A DNA stretch of 64,000 nucleotides from Pirellula sp. (GTDB lineage Bacteria; Planctomycetota; Planctomycetia; Pirellulales; PNKZ01): positions 124,001 to 188,000 of the forward strand of contig PNKZ01000004.1 in NCBI GenBank assembly GCA_013822735.1, given 5' to 3'. This document shows, one piece after another, positions 47,745-57,207 of this stretch. Position 1 is the first letter of the stretch; each line of letters opens with the position of its first letter. The position numbers and the translations under genes are program-made. The notes below the pieces were generated by a model that was given only the letters and a program-made list of their open reading frames with translations, did not search any database and was not told where the DNA came from.

Positions 47745-48344
47745 ATGAACGCCCCTTCGCCCGACACTGCCGCGCCACTTCCGCGCAGCCCTGACTTGAT
47801 GACGCCCGTCGACACCGGACTGCTGGTAATCGACGTACAAGGGAAACTCATCACGCTGGTGCCCGAGCACAAGCGAATCATCTGGAACATTCGCCGCTTG
47901 CTCGACGGCGCCGCCGCGCTCAAGGTCGCCGCCGCCGGCACCGAACAGTATCCGCAAGGCCTGGGGCCGACGGTGCCGGAACTCGCCGCGAAGCTCGGCG
48001 CACTGCCCGCGAAGACGGCGTTCAGTTGCGGCGAATGCGGCGACATCTTTCGCGAATGGTCCGAGCGCGGCATCCGGAAGATTTTGCTCTGCGGTATCGA
48101 AGCGCACGTCTGCGTACAGCAAACGGCGCTCGACCTCCTCGCGCACGGCTTTCGCGTATTCCTGGCGGTCGACGCAATCGGCTCGCGGTTTGAAATCGAT
48201 TATCAGACGGCCCTGCGTCGCCTCGAAAGCTCCGGCGCCACAGTCACCACTACGGAAGCGGCCCTTTTCGAATGGTGCGGCCGAGCCGGAACGCCGGAGT
48301 TTAAGCAGATCAGTGCGCTGGTGCGCGAAACGGCGCCGCAGTAG
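47745..48344 (+). CDS. Isochorismatase-family cysteine hydrolase
   Basis: This 199-residue alpha/beta hydrolase of the isochorismatase superfamily has its triad in place: Asp30 (LLVIDVQGKL), Lys90 (ALPAKTAFSC) and Cys123 (KILLCGIEAHVCVQQTALDL). The cis-peptide region GIEAHVC is typical. Members hydrolyse nicotinamide, ureidoacrylate, biuret-like or isochorismate substrates; the specific one is not evident. The ATG at 47745 is preferred to the upstream ATG at 47733. The coding frame begins 77 bases after the membrane protein stop. Confidence 0.92.
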   Translation: MNAPSPDTAAPLPRSPDLMTPVDTGLLVIDVQGKLITLVPEHKRIIWNIRRLLDGAAALKVAAAGTEQYPQGLGPTVPELAAKLGALPAKTAFSCGECGDIFREWSERGIRKILLCGIEAHVCVQQTALDLLAHGFRVFLAVDAIGSRFEIDYQTALRRLESSGATVTTTEAALFEWCGRAGTPEFKQISALVRETAPQ

Positions 48345-48407
48345 ACGACTCATTCACTAACACACGCGCGGTGACGAGCACCGCGGCTAAATGACGGGAA
48401 TATCGAC

Positions 48408-49595
48408 ATGTCCGACCAACTTCCTCCTCCGCTGAATCCTCCCGTTCGCTTGTTGATGGGTCCCGGCCCGAGCGAGATCCATCCGCGCGTGCTGCGGGCG
48501 CTCGCGGCGAACACCGTCGGGCACTTGGACCCGTATTACCTAGCGTTGATGAACGACATGCAGGGAATGCTGCGAACCTTGTTTCGCACGCAGAACCCGA
48601 TGACCATGGCAATCAGCGCCACGGGCTCGGCCGGTATGGAAAGCACGGTCGTCAACCTCATCGAGCCGGGCGATTCGATGATCGTCTGCGTCAACGGCGT
48701 GTTTGGCGAGCGGATGACCGACGTCGCGGGTCGGGCCGGCGCCGCGGTGACGCGCGTCGATCGTCCTTGGGGCGAGATCTTTGAACCGTCGCACTTGAAA
48801 GAGGCGCTGGCCAAGGCGAAGCCGAAAGTCGTCGGCATCGTAATGGCGGAGACTTCGACCGGCGCGTTGCAACCGCTGGAAGAGATTTCGAACATCGTGC
48901 ACGACGCGGGGGCGTTGCTCTTGGTCGACGCCGTCACGGCGCTCGGGGGCGTGCCGGTCGAAGTCGACAAGCTGCGCATCGACGCCATTTACAGCGGCTC
49001 GCAGAAATGCTTGAGCTGTCCCCCCGGTTTGTCGCCGGCATCGTTTAGCCCCGCGGCCGTCGAAACGATTCTCAATCGCAAAACGAAGGTCCAAAGCTGG
49101 TACCTCGACGTCGGCATGCTCGCCAAGTATTGGGGGCAAGAACGCGTGTATCATCACACGGCGCCGATCAACATGACCTACGGGCTCTACGAAGCGCTAC
49201 GGATCATCTTGGAAGAAGGGCAAGAGCCGGCCTTCGCGCGGCACGCGCTCAACCACAAAGCGCTCAAGGCCGGCTTGGCCGCGATCGGCATCAAGTACGC
49301 CTCGAACGAAGCCCACACCTTACCGATGCTCAACGCCGTGCACATCCCGGCGGGCGTCGACGACATGAAGGTGCGCGGCGGATTGTTAAATAGGTTCGGC
49401 ATCGAAATCGGCGGCGGCCTCGGGGCATACAAGGGGAAGGTCTGGCGCGTCGGCCTCATGGGGCACGGGTCGCGACAGGTCAACGTCTTGAGCTTCCTCG
49501 CAGCGCTGGAGCAACTGCTCGCCGAGCAGGCCTACGGCTTCGAACACGGAGCAGCAATTGCCGCAGCCAACGCCGTTTACCTGACGCACAAGTAG
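48408..49595 (+). CDS. Class V aminotransferase, alanine-glyoxylate/serine-pyruvate type
   Basis: This 395-residue PLP enzyme has the small-domain start PVRLLMGPGPSEIHPRVLRAL, the cofactor-phosphate and ring contacts (MAISATGSAGMESTVVNL, VMAETSTGALQPL, LLVDAVTALGG) and the PLP lysine, Lys200, in YSGSQKCLSCPPGLSP. The motif SGSQK-CLSCPPG is diagnostic for alanine-glyoxylate and serine-glyoxylate/pyruvate aminotransferases. It would move an amino group between alanine or serine and glyoxylate or pyruvate. It lies 63 bases after the hydrolase gene in the same direction. Confidence 0.93.
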   Translation: MSDQLPPPLNPPVRLLMGPGPSEIHPRVLRALAANTVGHLDPYYLALMNDMQGMLRTLFRTQNPMTMAISATGSAGMESTVVNLIEPGDSMIVCVNGVFGERMTDVAGRAGAAVTRVDRPWGEIFEPSHLKEALAKAKPKVVGIVMAETSTGALQPLEEISNIVHDAGALLLVDAVTALGGVPVEVDKLRIDAIYSGSQKCLSCPPGLSPASFSPAAVETILNRKTKVQSWYLDVGMLAKYWGQERVYHHTAPINMTYGLYEALRIILEEGQEPAFARHALNHKALKAGLAAIGIKYASNEAHTLPMLNAVHIPAGVDDMKVRGGLLNRFGIEIGGGLGAYKGKVWRVGLMGHGSRQVNVLSFLAALEQLLAEQAYGFEHGAAIAAANAVYLTHK

Positions 49596-49643
49596 CTTCA
49601 CCGTAGACACTTGCGGCGATTCCAACCGCCATACGCGAATCGC

Positions 49644-49672
49644 TTGCCGCACCCCGCCGGCATTGCTATGCT
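49644..49672 (+). promoter_or_regulatory. Sigma-70-like promoter of csrA
   Basis: TTGCCG (49644-49649) and TATGCT (49667-49672) are separated by 17 bases, a near-consensus pair. It lies about 105 bases before the csrA start codon. Confidence 0.6.
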
Positions 49673-49776
49673 GGCACCCGTTCGGTCGCCGTAGCGATAT
49701 TCGCCGGCGACTGCGAAGCTTCGAGGTCTTGAGGCCTCGCAGGCAACAGCGTTCGCTCGGCAACAGGGAGGTGGCC

Positions 49777-49995
49777 ATGCTCGTTCTTACGCGCCGCGTC
49801 GGCGAAAGCATTCGAATCGGCAACGACATCGTCGTCACGCTCGTGCAGATGGGCCCCGGCAAGGTCCGCATCGGCATCCAAGCCCCGGACTCGACGACGA
49901 TCCTCCGGGAGGAGCTCGTCCGGAGTTCCACCCCGTTGCCGCTTCCGCTGCCGAATCTTCCCGGCTCGTTTTCAGAAAGGGAGATAAGGGGATAG
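49777..49995 (+). CDS. csrA: Carbon storage regulator CsrA
   Basis: The 72-residue RNA-binding protein starts MLVLTRRVGESIRIGNDIVVTL and has the beta-strand pattern of CsrA with KVRIGIQAPDSTTILREE. The usual RNA-contact Arg in LTRR and the VHREE-like Glu/Arg end (here ILREE) are recognisable. CsrA dimers bind GGA-containing mRNA leaders and adjust translation or decay. The last 20 residues (STPLPLPLPNLPGSFSEREI) are an extra Pro/Leu-rich tail. A strong AGGGAGGT ribosome binding site precedes the ATG. Confidence 0.94.
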   Translation: MLVLTRRVGESIRIGNDIVVTLVQMGPGKVRIGIQAPDSTTILREELVRSSTPLPLPLPNLPGSFSEREIRG

Positions 49996-50110
49996 GAGGA
50001 GATCCGGGGGATGAAAAACGGGGAGGATAAAGTCCCATCCCATTCAAATGCCTCTTCATCTCCTACATCCGCTTCTCATCCCCACATCCCTTTTTCTTCT
50101 GAGTTTTTTC
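49975..50110. repeat. Purine-rich/pyrimidine-rich inverted region between csrA and the DUF1501 gene
   Basis: From 49975 to about 50040 the plus strand is almost all purine (GGAG, GGGATGA and similar words). From about 50055 to 50105 it is almost all pyrimidine, with words such as ATCTCCTAC and CTCATCCCC that can pair with the first half. It lies at a convergent junction and may act as a bidirectional 3' end. Confidence 0.5.
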
Positions 50111-50124
50111 AGAAGTCACGCGGC

Positions 50125-51618
50125 TCACGCCAAGAGCGGCTTTACCACTTCGCCGTGCACGTCGGTGAGGCGGAAGTAGCGTCCTTGGAATTTGTAGGTG
50201 AGCCGGGTGTGGTCGATGCCGAGCAGGTGCAAGATCGTGGCTTGAAAGTCGTGGACGTGCACTTTGTTTTCCACCGCATTAAAGCCGAACTCGTCGGACG
50301 CGCCGTAGCTCTGGCCCGGCTTGATGCCGCCGCCGGCCATCCACGCTGTGAACGTGTACGGATGATGGTCGCGCCCCCACTGCTTCGTGTTGTCGATGCT
50401 TCCCTGGAGGAACGGCGTCCGTCCGAATTCGCCGCCCCAGATCACCAGCGTATCGTCCAGCAATCCGCGCTGTTTGAGATCTTTCACAAGCGCCGCCGAC
50501 GGAGCATCGACGTCGGTGCACTGAATCTTCAATTGCGTATTGAGATTCCTGTGCTGATCCCAGCCGGCGTGCATGAGTTGCACGTAGCGCACGCCGCGCT
50601 CCGCCAAACGTCGGGCCATGAGGCAATTGTACGCGTAGGAGCCTTGGCGATGGACGTCCGGCCCGTACATCGCGAGCACGTGCTCCGGCTCGTCGGAGAA
50701 ATCGGTCAACTCCGGAACGCTGGCTTGCATGCGGTAGGCCATTTCGTACTGCGCGATCCGTGTGGCAATTTCCGGATCGCCGTACTCGGCAAGCTGCAAT
50801 TGGTTAAGCCGCCCCAGTTCGTCGAGCATGCCGCGGCGCACTTGCTTACTCATCCCCGCCGGGTTCGAAAGATACAGCACCGGATCGCCGTTGCCGCGAA
50901 ACTTCACCCCTTGATACTTCGTCGGAAGAAATCCGCTGCCCCAATAGAAGTCGTAGAAGATTTGTCCGCACGAAGTTTCTTTATCCACCGACGTCATGAC
51001 GACGAACGACGGTAGGTCTTCCGTATCGCTGCCGAGGCCGTAACTGAGCCAGGCGCCGAGGCTCGGGCGGCCCGCTTGCTCGGCGCCGGTGAGAAAAAAC
51101 GTAATCGCCGGAGCGTGGTTCACGGCCGTCGTGTGGAGCGACTTCACAAAGCAGAGATCGTCGGCAATTTCGGCCGTGCGCGGGAGGAAGTCGGAGACCC
51201 AGGCGCCGCTCTTGCCGTGTTGGGCAAACTTCGTGATTTCCCCCAAACAAGGGCGGGCCGTTTGCGTGCCGGTCATCGTGCTGAACCGCCGACCGCCGAC
51301 GACCGCGTCGGGAATTTGCACGCCGTGCATCTTTCTCAGCATCGGCTTGTAGTCGAAGAGATCGACGTGCGACGGCGCGCCGTTCTGAAATAGATAAATG
51401 ACCCGCTTCGCCTTCGCCGCCGCATGCGGCACCCCGGCAAGCCCGCCGAAGCGCTGCAGAACGCTCGTCTTGGCGCCCGCATCCGCTGCAAGCCCGGAGC
51501 CGCTTAAGAGCGACGCCAGCGCAGCACCGCCGATGCCGACGGCCGAACGTCCGAAGAATTGGCGGCGCGTCTGTTCGGCGCGCCATTGCGCGTCGGGATT
51601 CTGTGAGGCGGGGTTCAT
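50125..51618 (-). CDS. DUF1501 family protein with Tat signal
   Basis: This 497-residue protein begins with a twin-arginine signal (TRRQFFGRSAVGIGGAALASLLSGSGLAA; Arg18-Arg19). The body has the DUF1501 landmarks AKRVIYLFQNGAPSHVDLFDYKP, GAWVSDFLPRTAEIADDLCFVKS, GWDQHRNL and IWGGEFGRTPFLQG, ending RDHHPYTFTAWMAGGGIKPG. The fold resembles alkaline phosphatase superfamily members, but no substrate is known. In planctomycetes it typically pairs with a DUF1549/DUF1553 protein. Its ATG overlaps the upstream gene's TGA in an ATGA, giving coupled translation. Likely exported folded to the periplasm. Confidence 0.93.
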   Translation of the reverse strand: MNPASQNPDAQWRAEQTRRQFFGRSAVGIGGAALASLLSGSGLAADAGAKTSVLQRFGGLAGVPHAAAKAKRVIYLFQNGAPSHVDLFDYKPMLRKMHGVQIPDAVVGGRRFSTMTGTQTARPCLGEITKFAQHGKSGAWVSDFLPRTAEIADDLCFVKSLHTTAVNHAPAITFFLTGAEQAGRPSLGAWLSYGLGSDTEDLPSFVVMTSVDKETSCGQIFYDFYWGSGFLPTKYQGVKFRGNGDPVLYLSNPAGMSKQVRRGMLDELGRLNQLQLAEYGDPEIATRIAQYEMAYRMQASVPELTDFSDEPEHVLAMYGPDVHRQGSYAYNCLMARRLAERGVRYVQLMHAGWDQHRNLNTQLKIQCTDVDAPSAALVKDLKQRGLLDDTLVIWGGEFGRTPFLQGSIDNTKQWGRDHHPYTFTAWMAGGGIKPGQSYGASDEFGFNAVENKVHVHDFQATILHLLGIDHTRLTYKFQGRYFRLTDVHGEVVKPLLA

Positions 51619-54128
51619 TGTTTGGTCAGCGCTTCATCGAGATTGAAAATCATCAGGCACACGGCCGTCAGGGCGGCGTGGTCGACGGCGTCGAGCGATT
51701 CGTCGCGCGGCGATTCGCCGACCTTCAGCAATGCAGCGGCCGCGGCCGTATCGGCGGAGTACATCGTTTGCATTTTCTGGAGCGACGACGCCAGCACGCC
51801 GGCCTCCGCGGTCGAAGGCGTCCGCAGCAACACCTTGCGGAAGGCCCAAGCCAAGCGAGTATCTGCCGGCCCCCCGCGCTTCAACGTCTGCTGGGCCAGC
51901 GCACGGGACGCTTCTACGTAGGCCGGGTCATTGAGCGTCGTCAGGGCGTGCAACGGCGTGTTGGTACGAGGAGTTTTGACGCTGCAGACCTGCCGCGCCG
52001 CCACGTCAAAGAACGACGTCGGGCCGACGATCCTTCGCCAGAACACATACAGACTGCGACGGTAGAGCGCCTCGCCATGGTCTTGCACGTACGACTTTTT
52101 GCCGAACGTCGCTTCTTCCCACACGCCGGCAGGTTGATACGGCTTCACCGAGGGGCCGCCGAGCTTTTCGACCAGCAGGCCCGACGCCGCCAAAGCTTGA
52201 TCGCGAATCATCCACGACGGCAAGCGAAACCGGGGACCGCGCGCAAGCAGGCGGTTCTCCGGGTCGTGCTCAATCAATGCCGGCGTCACTTTCGACGACT
52301 GCCGATAGGCGGAGCTGAGCGCGATCTGACGATGCAAGCGTTTTACGTCCCAACCATTGCGCACGAAATCCACTGCAAGCCAATCGAGCAATTCAGGATG
52401 CGACGGCCGCTGCCCTTGCACGCCGAAGTCGTCGGCCGTCTTCACAAGGCCGGTGCCGAAGAACGACTGCCAGAAGCGATTGACCGTCACGCGCGCCGTG
52501 AGCGGATGGCGCGCATCGACCAACCAGCGAGCCAGCCCGAGACGATTTGCGAGCGCCTCCTTAGGCACGTCTTTGGGAGCGGGGGCAAAGCTCACGGGAA
52601 GCAACGCCGACACCTTCTCCCCCGGCTTGTCGTAGGCCCCTTTATCGAGCATGAACGTCTCACGCGGCGTCGCAAGCGTATCCATCACCATCACGCGCGG
52701 TAATCGACTCGCCATCCGATCGCGCTCGTCGACCGCCGCTTTGTGCTTCGCGAGCAGCTTGGCGTAGTCGGGCTTGAGGTCTTTATAGAAGTTCACCATC
52801 TCGCGCAGTGCGTCGGCGCCGCGCTTGACGGGCTCTTGAATCAGAGCAGCTTGCACGTTGCCGGATAGTTGCGCGGCGGCGGGGGATTTCCCGGCGGGAA
52901 GTTTTGCGTCGCGCGGAAACAATTCAAGTTCCAGCTTGTCGACGGCCGCCGCGGCTTCGCGAACCTTCGTTTCCGCTGCGGCAAGTGCAGTTTGCTCGGC
53001 AGGCGTTGTGAAATCGATCACCGGCGGTATTCCGCCCGTTCGCCCGCCGCCGGCCGCGCCGCCGGTTTCGCTGGTGTTATTGAAGTATGCAAACAGCTCG
53101 TAATAACTGCGTTGCGTGAACGGATCAAACTTATGGTCGTGGCAGCGGGCACAGCCGATCGTGAGCCCCAGCCACACGGTGCCGGTCGTCTCCGTGCGGT
53201 CCATCACGTTCTCGACGCGCGTCTCTTCCGGAATACGCCCCCCTTCGCCGTTGAACATGTGGTTGCGATTGAACCCGGTCGCCAGTTTTTGCTCCAGCGT
53301 AGCGCTCGGAAGCAGATCGCCGGCGAGTTGTTCGATGGTGAACCGGTCGTACGGCATATTGGCGTTGATCGCCTTGACGACCCAATCGCGCCACGGCCAC
53401 ATCGTTCGTTCGGGATCACCTTGATAGCCGTTGGTGTCGGCGTAGCGCGCCGCGTCGAGCCAGTCCCAAGCCCAACGTTCGCCGTAGCGCGGCGAGGCGA
53501 GCAAGCGATCCACCGCGCGTTCGTATGCGTCAGGAGCGTTGTCGAGGAGAAACGCATCGACCTCGTCCGGCGTCGGCGGTAGCCCAACTAAGTCGAGCGA
53601 CACACGACGCAGGAGCGTCTCTTTCGAAGCCTCGGGCGACGGGCGCAGCCCCTCCTTTTCGAGGCGCGCGAGCAAGAACGCATCGATCTCATTGCGCGGC
53701 CAGGCGGCGAGTTTCACCGGCGGAATCGGCGACGCTTGCGGCGGTTCGAAGGCCCAATGCTTGCCCCACGGCGCTCCTTCGTCGATCCAGCGGCGGACGA
53801 GTTCGATCTGTGCGGCGGTCACCTTACGATTCGAATCGGGGGGCGGCATCTGCTCGTCGGCGTCCGTCGTCGTCAGCCGTCGCAGGAGTTCGCTTGCCGC
53901 ACTTTTGCCGGGGACGAACGCGCCGTGCTTGATCGCCGCTTCACGATCGTCGAGCCGGAGATCGGCTTCTCGATGTTTCGGATCAGGGCCGTGGCAGTGG
54001 AAGCAGTTGTCGGAAAGGATCGGCAGAATATCGCGACTAAAGCGGATCGGTTCCGCAGCCGACGCGGTTGCCGGCGATTGCAGACCGAAGGCAAGCGCCA
54101 ACGTAAACAAGAGTCGCGAACGAGGCAC
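51615..54128 (-). CDS. PSD1-type protein: planctomycete cytochrome C-like, DUF1549 and DUF1553 domains
   Basis: A GTG at 54128 with GGAG 7 bases upstream gives 837 residues; a GTG at 54134 is an alternative. After a signal peptide ([20 protein letters not shown]) comes [29 protein letters not shown], whose CFHCH at 42-46 is a heme-attachment CxxCH. DUF1549 lies at about 145-320 ([52 protein letters not shown], a second CxxCH). DUF1553 lies at about 560-800 ([47 protein letters not shown]). This family is abundant in planctomycetes; its role is unknown. It overlaps DUF1501. Confidence 0.93.
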   Translation of the reverse strand: MPRSRLLFTLALAFGLQSPATASAAEPIRFSRDILPILSDNCFHCHGPDPKHREADLRLDDREAAIKHGAFVPGKSAASELLRRLTTTDADEQMPPPDSNRKVTAAQIELVRRWIDEGAPWGKHWAFEPPQASPIPPVKLAAWPRNEIDAFLLARLEKEGLRPSPEASKETLLRRVSLDLVGLPPTPDEVDAFLLDNAPDAYERAVDRLLASPRYGERWAWDWLDAARYADTNGYQGDPERTMWPWRDWVVKAINANMPYDRFTIEQLAGDLLPSATLEQKLATGFNRNHMFNGEGGRIPEETRVENVMDRTETTGTVWLGLTIGCARCHDHKFDPFTQRSYYELFAYFNNTSETGGAAGGGRTGGIPPVIDFTTPAEQTALAAAETKVREAAAAVDKLELELFPRDAKLPAGKSPAAAQLSGNVQAALIQEPVKRGADALREMVNFYKDLKPDYAKLLAKHKAAVDERDRMASRLPRVMVMDTLATPRETFMLDKGAYDKPGEKVSALLPVSFAPAPKDVPKEALANRLGLARWLVDARHPLTARVTVNRFWQSFFGTGLVKTADDFGVQGQRPSHPELLDWLAVDFVRNGWDVKRLHRQIALSSAYRQSSKVTPALIEHDPENRLLARGPRFRLPSWMIRDQALAASGLLVEKLGGPSVKPYQPAGVWEEATFGKKSYVQDHGEALYRRSLYVFWRRIVGPTSFFDVAARQVCSVKTPRTNTPLHALTTLNDPAYVEASRALAQQTLKRGGPADTRLAWAFRKVLLRTPSTAEAGVLASSLQKMQTMYSADTAAAAALLKVGESPRDESLDAVDHAALTAVCLMIFNLDEALTKQ

Positions 54129-54353
54129 GCGCACGCTCCAAACGAGAGGGAATTACCGGCGGGAAACTGCAAACTCCGGGCGGGATCATCAAGTATATGC
54201 CGCCTCGGAGCAACGACCAAATCGTGCGGCTACGCCCAGGATTCGCGGGCTCGCATCTTTGCAGGTCGATATGAATCGGCGACGATAGGCACGGGGTTCG
54301 CTCACTAGCGCTCACGCCGACGAAGACGGTCTGCCGGAGCCGGGATCAAGCCG

Positions 54354-55115
54354 ATGATGAATCGCCTGCACACGCTGGGAAACGACGTCCGCCGACGCTT
54401 CGAACAATTGCGCCGCGCTCGGCCTGCGATCGTTCCGATGGTCGCCGCCGCGTCCGCGCTCCTATTCCTCGTCTACATCTTCATCGCGTTAGCAGATGAG
54501 ATCACGGAAGGGGAAACGCAACGGATCGATGAACAGATTCTGCTCTGGTTTCGCCAGGTCAACGATCATGCCTTGCCGATCGGTCCGACGTGGCTGACCG
54601 ACGGTATGCTCGATGCCACGGCGCTCGGCAGTCCGTTGGTCGTGGGAATTATCGTCGCCACGGCCGCCGGCTTCCTGTTTATGGAAGGGCAGCGACGTGT
54701 GGCGTTGCTGATGGTGCTGACGACTATCGGGGGCGGCACGGCTTCGCTCTGCTTGAAATGGCTGTTCGCAAGACCGCGGCCGGAAATTGTGCCGCACTTA
54801 CGCCACGTCACAAGCAGCAGTTTCCCCAGCGGCCACGCCATGCTTTCCGCGGTCGTTTATCTCACGATCGGCGTGATGTTCATGAAGGCCGTGCGGAGCC
54901 GGCGGGCCAAGGCCTACTGCCTGACCGTCGCGGTGCTGCTCACGCTCCTAGTCGGAGCGACGCGCGTCTTCCTCGGGGTGCACTATCCGAGCGACGTGCT
55001 GGGAGGCTGGATCGCCGGCGTTTCTTGGGCGTCGCTTTGTTGGATCATCGGCGTCTTTATCCCGACGCGGCCGATCCCGGAAAGAAGCGACGTGCCGACC
55101 GCCCCCGCGGCGTAA
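54354..55115 (+). CDS. PAP2-family membrane phosphatase
   Basis: The 253-residue protein has about six hydrophobic segments. The three PAP2 motifs are visible in order: KWLFARPRP, SSSFPSGHA and RVFLGVHYPSDVLGG. Their histidines and arginines form the phosphate site. Such enzymes remove phosphate from phosphatidic acid, phosphatidylglycerol phosphate or undecaprenyl pyrophosphate. The last would fit cell-wall or glycan-carrier recycling, but cannot be proved from sequence. The N-terminus is basic (LGNDVRRRFEQLRRARP). Beyond the stop lies palindromic element A, copy 3. Confidence 0.93.
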   Translation: MMNRLHTLGNDVRRRFEQLRRARPAIVPMVAAASALLFLVYIFIALADEITEGETQRIDEQILLWFRQVNDHALPIGPTWLTDGMLDATALGSPLVVGIIVATAAGFLFMEGQRRVALLMVLTTIGGGTASLCLKWLFARPRPEIVPHLRHVTSSSFPSGHAMLSAVVYLTIGVMFMKAVRSRRAKAYCLTVAVLLTLLVGATRVFLGVHYPSDVLGGWIAGVSWASLCWIIGVFIPTRPIPERSDVPTAPAA

Positions 55116-55218
55116 TGCGCGACGCTTGTCGCATTGTGTAGCTCGGGAGCCGGAACACAGAGCGTAAATGGAGGGCCGCTCGGAAAAGGTCCGCGCCAAT
55201 CCAGAGATTGGCGCGGGA

Positions 55219-55298
55219 GCGAGCGGCAGGGTTTATCCCTGCCGTCTGAGAAACTCCATGGTGCGAATGCAGACGGCGGGGATAAACCCGCCGTCCGC
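55219..55298. repeat. Palindromic element family A, copy 3
   Basis: The left end GCGAGCGGCAGGGTTTATCC (from 55219) and the right end GGGATAAACCCGCCGTCCGC (to about 55298) are inverted, with inner GCCGTCTG/CAGACGGC. It lies between the convergent PAP2 and pseudopilin genes. Confidence 0.85.
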
Positions 55299-55308
55299 GG
55301 CAGCGCGA

Positions 55309-56124
55309 CTATTGCATGTCGCGATTCATATAGGTCGTCAGGTCGTCGAGCAAGTCGCCGTCGGAAGCGACGACCCCTTTGAACACGGCCTTCGAGCCGC
55401 CGACTTCGAATAGCGCGAGGTTACGGTTGTAAACCAGTGAACTGTCGACGTTGGCGTACGACGGAGCTTCTTGCGTGAGCTTGCCGACAATGTCGTTCAT
55501 CGGGCCGAGGCCCAATACCAGAAGCTTGCGAGAATTGGCCGCCAGCGGTTTACCGGCCGCATCGTAGAAAGTGCCGGACGTGCCGAACTTCGTATTTTCG
55601 CGATAGAAGTGATTGATGATGTTCACGCCTGCCGGGCTCGACCCGTTGACGATCACGGCCGGAAGGCTGCCGGAACCGCCGCTGGAGAGAGTGCGGCGAA
55701 CGGTAAACATGTCTCCGGGGCGCTTTGTCGACGCCGTGTCGACGTCGTACATCGTCGCCACGCCGATCGCAATTAAACCGGAGACGTCGGCGGTCGTGAG
55801 CGTGCTTGCCATGAACTTACCAGTCGATCCGCCGGCGAAGGTCGTGTGCAGACCTTTGGTCTTGTTCGCCACATCGACCGTGCTCCAGACGTTCGTGCCG
55901 TCGGTAAGCGAGTCCCAGCCGTCGGGAAAGGATGTCGTCTTCATCGCTTTCCAGGTTTGGATGTAACGACTCGAGTCGCTCACGGACGCCGCCGCTGCGG
56001 CATGGTTGGCGTTGTTGGTAAGGCCGTCGAGCTTCGGGACGATAATCATCGCGAGCACGGCGAGAATCGCCACAACGACAATCAATTCGATGAGGGTAAG
56101 ACCGCGGGAACGAGTGATCTTCAT
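55309..56124 (-). CDS. Lone type II secretion-like pseudopilin
   Basis: This 271-residue protein starts with a short leader and N-methylation helix: MKITRSRGLTLIELIVVVAILAVLAMIIVP. Cleavage after Gly8 would leave Leu at +1 and Glu at +5, the type II (not Flp) prepilin pattern. The remainder is a large globular domain with Gly/Ser/Thr-rich strands (GVNIINHFYRENTKFG). GspG-type proteins are about 140 residues, so this is longer than usual. The Tad peptidase TadV may not process it; a PilD-like enzyme is not in the window. It has no secretion neighbours. Confidence 0.88.
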   Translation of the reverse strand: MKITRSRGLTLIELIVVVAILAVLAMIIVPKLDGLTNNANHAAAAASVSDSSRYIQTWKAMKTTSFPDGWDSLTDGTNVWSTVDVANKTKGLHTTFAGGSTGKFMASTLTTADVSGLIAIGVATMYDVDTASTKRPGDMFTVRRTLSSGGSGSLPAVIVNGSSPAGVNIINHFYRENTKFGTSGTFYDAAGKPLAANSRKLLVLGLGPMNDIVGKLTQEAPSYANVDSSLVYNRNLALFEVGGSKAVFKGVVASDGDLLDDLTTYMNRDMQ

Positions 56125-56576
56125 GAAGGCTGGTCCTTACTAACTGGCTGTCGGAACGGGGCGGACCAACTTGGTCGGGGCCGCATTCGCGAGCTGGCTG
56201 GGGTGAACTGCGGCGAGCGTAACGCGAAGGCCGCAAACGGAACACAGATGCTACTGAGAATGATTCTCAATTGCAAGATGCCCCACAGGGAATTTCCAGA
56301 ACCTACATTTCTCGGCTACTTTTTCATTCCAAAAGCGAGGAATGCCCGTCGACCACGAGAGCTTATTGTCGCTTGATTACCGCGTGAATCGCCGCGGCAA
56401 GACCGTGCAGGATTGCGCGCGGAGCGACTGGCTTCGCAAACTGCCGGCTAGAGATTGTGCCTCCGCTGGACTTTCGCCCGACTGAATAACGGGAGCTCGC
56501 GGCGCGGGCGACGCGCCTCAGAGGGTGACGTACGCAATGTTCCTTCGTTGTCCCTCACCTTTATCGAGAACTCCCC
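56125..56576. other. Divergent region between the pseudopilin and a small secreted protein
   Basis: This 452-base stretch holds no supported gene. A 7-1-7 palindrome (Fur-box-like) lies at 56255-56269. A TTG-started reading frame begins right after the region. No clear promoter boxes were assigned. Confidence 0.4.
56255..56269. promoter_or_regulatory. Fur-box-like 7-1-7 palindrome
   Basis: TGAGAATGATTCTCA is a perfect 7-1-7 inverted repeat that matches the core of the Fur consensus (TGATAATNATTATCA) at 13 of 15 positions. It lies 130 bases upstream of the pseudopilin start and about 310 bases upstream of the gene at 56577. Neither gene is an obvious iron gene. Confidence 0.4.
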
Positions 56577-56978
56577 TTGAATCGCACTGCCGTCCTTGTA
56601 GCGACGGTATTCGCCGTTTCGATCGCTTTCGCCGTTTCTCCCCGAACGGTCGAATCAATGGGTGGGACGATGCGCGCAATCGAGAAGCTGCTCGCTGACG
56701 ATTGGACGGGAGGACCGTGCCTGGGAACGCTCACGTTTCGGGGCGACGGCACGTTCGAGCGACAACATTACAGGCCCGGGAACAATGCGCTCCGCGGGAC
56801 GTGGAAGTTGCGCTGGGACGCCTTGCCGCCGACGCTGGTGATGCATTGCACGAAGTCGGACGATCCGGACCGCGTCGGTCAGACGTCGGAAGTCAAGCTC
56901 GTTCAACTGGACGACGAGAGTCTCGCCTACCAGAATCCGGGTTCCAGTCCGACCGTTTACAAACGCGCGAAAAAGTAG
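56577..56978 (+). CDS. Small secreted protein, lipocalin-like, hypothetical
   Basis: The 133-residue product is not a named family I recognise. It has a signal-like start (NRTAVLVATVFAVSIAFAVS) and a beta-rich body: GTLTFRGDGTFERQHYRPG, ALRGTWKLRWDALPPTLVMHC and SEVKLVQLDDESLAY. This pattern (strands with G-T-W) resembles small lipocalin-type proteins frequent in planctomycetes. The start codon is TTG at 56577; no ATG is available in frame before the signal peptide. GAGAA lies about 10 bases upstream. Confidence 0.65.
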   Translation: MNRTAVLVATVFAVSIAFAVSPRTVESMGGTMRAIEKLLADDWTGGPCLGTLTFRGDGTFERQHYRPGNNALRGTWKLRWDALPPTLVMHCTKSDDPDRVGQTSEVKLVQLDDESLAYQNPGSSPTVYKRAKK

Positions 56979-57207
56979 GGGCGTGAATCCGTGATGCTTC
57001 CCGGCGTCGACGGGCCCGTTTGCTCCAGAGCGTGGATTGCGCTGCGCTTGGGGACAGTTCGTCTACTTTGCCGAATATCGCCACTGTTCCGAGCCTTAAG
57101 GAGACTGAATTCGACAAATCGAGAGGATATCCCGCGTTCGCCTCCTTTTAAGTTAATCGAGAGCTACCGTTACTACGCCACAAGAAGAATCTTCCCATTC
57201 CAAGGGT

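Noticed and set aside
50096-50115. Small palindrome CTTCTGA...TCAGAAG as terminator of the DUF1501 gene
   Set aside because: On the relevant strand it is followed by A, not T, so it lacks the terminator pattern.
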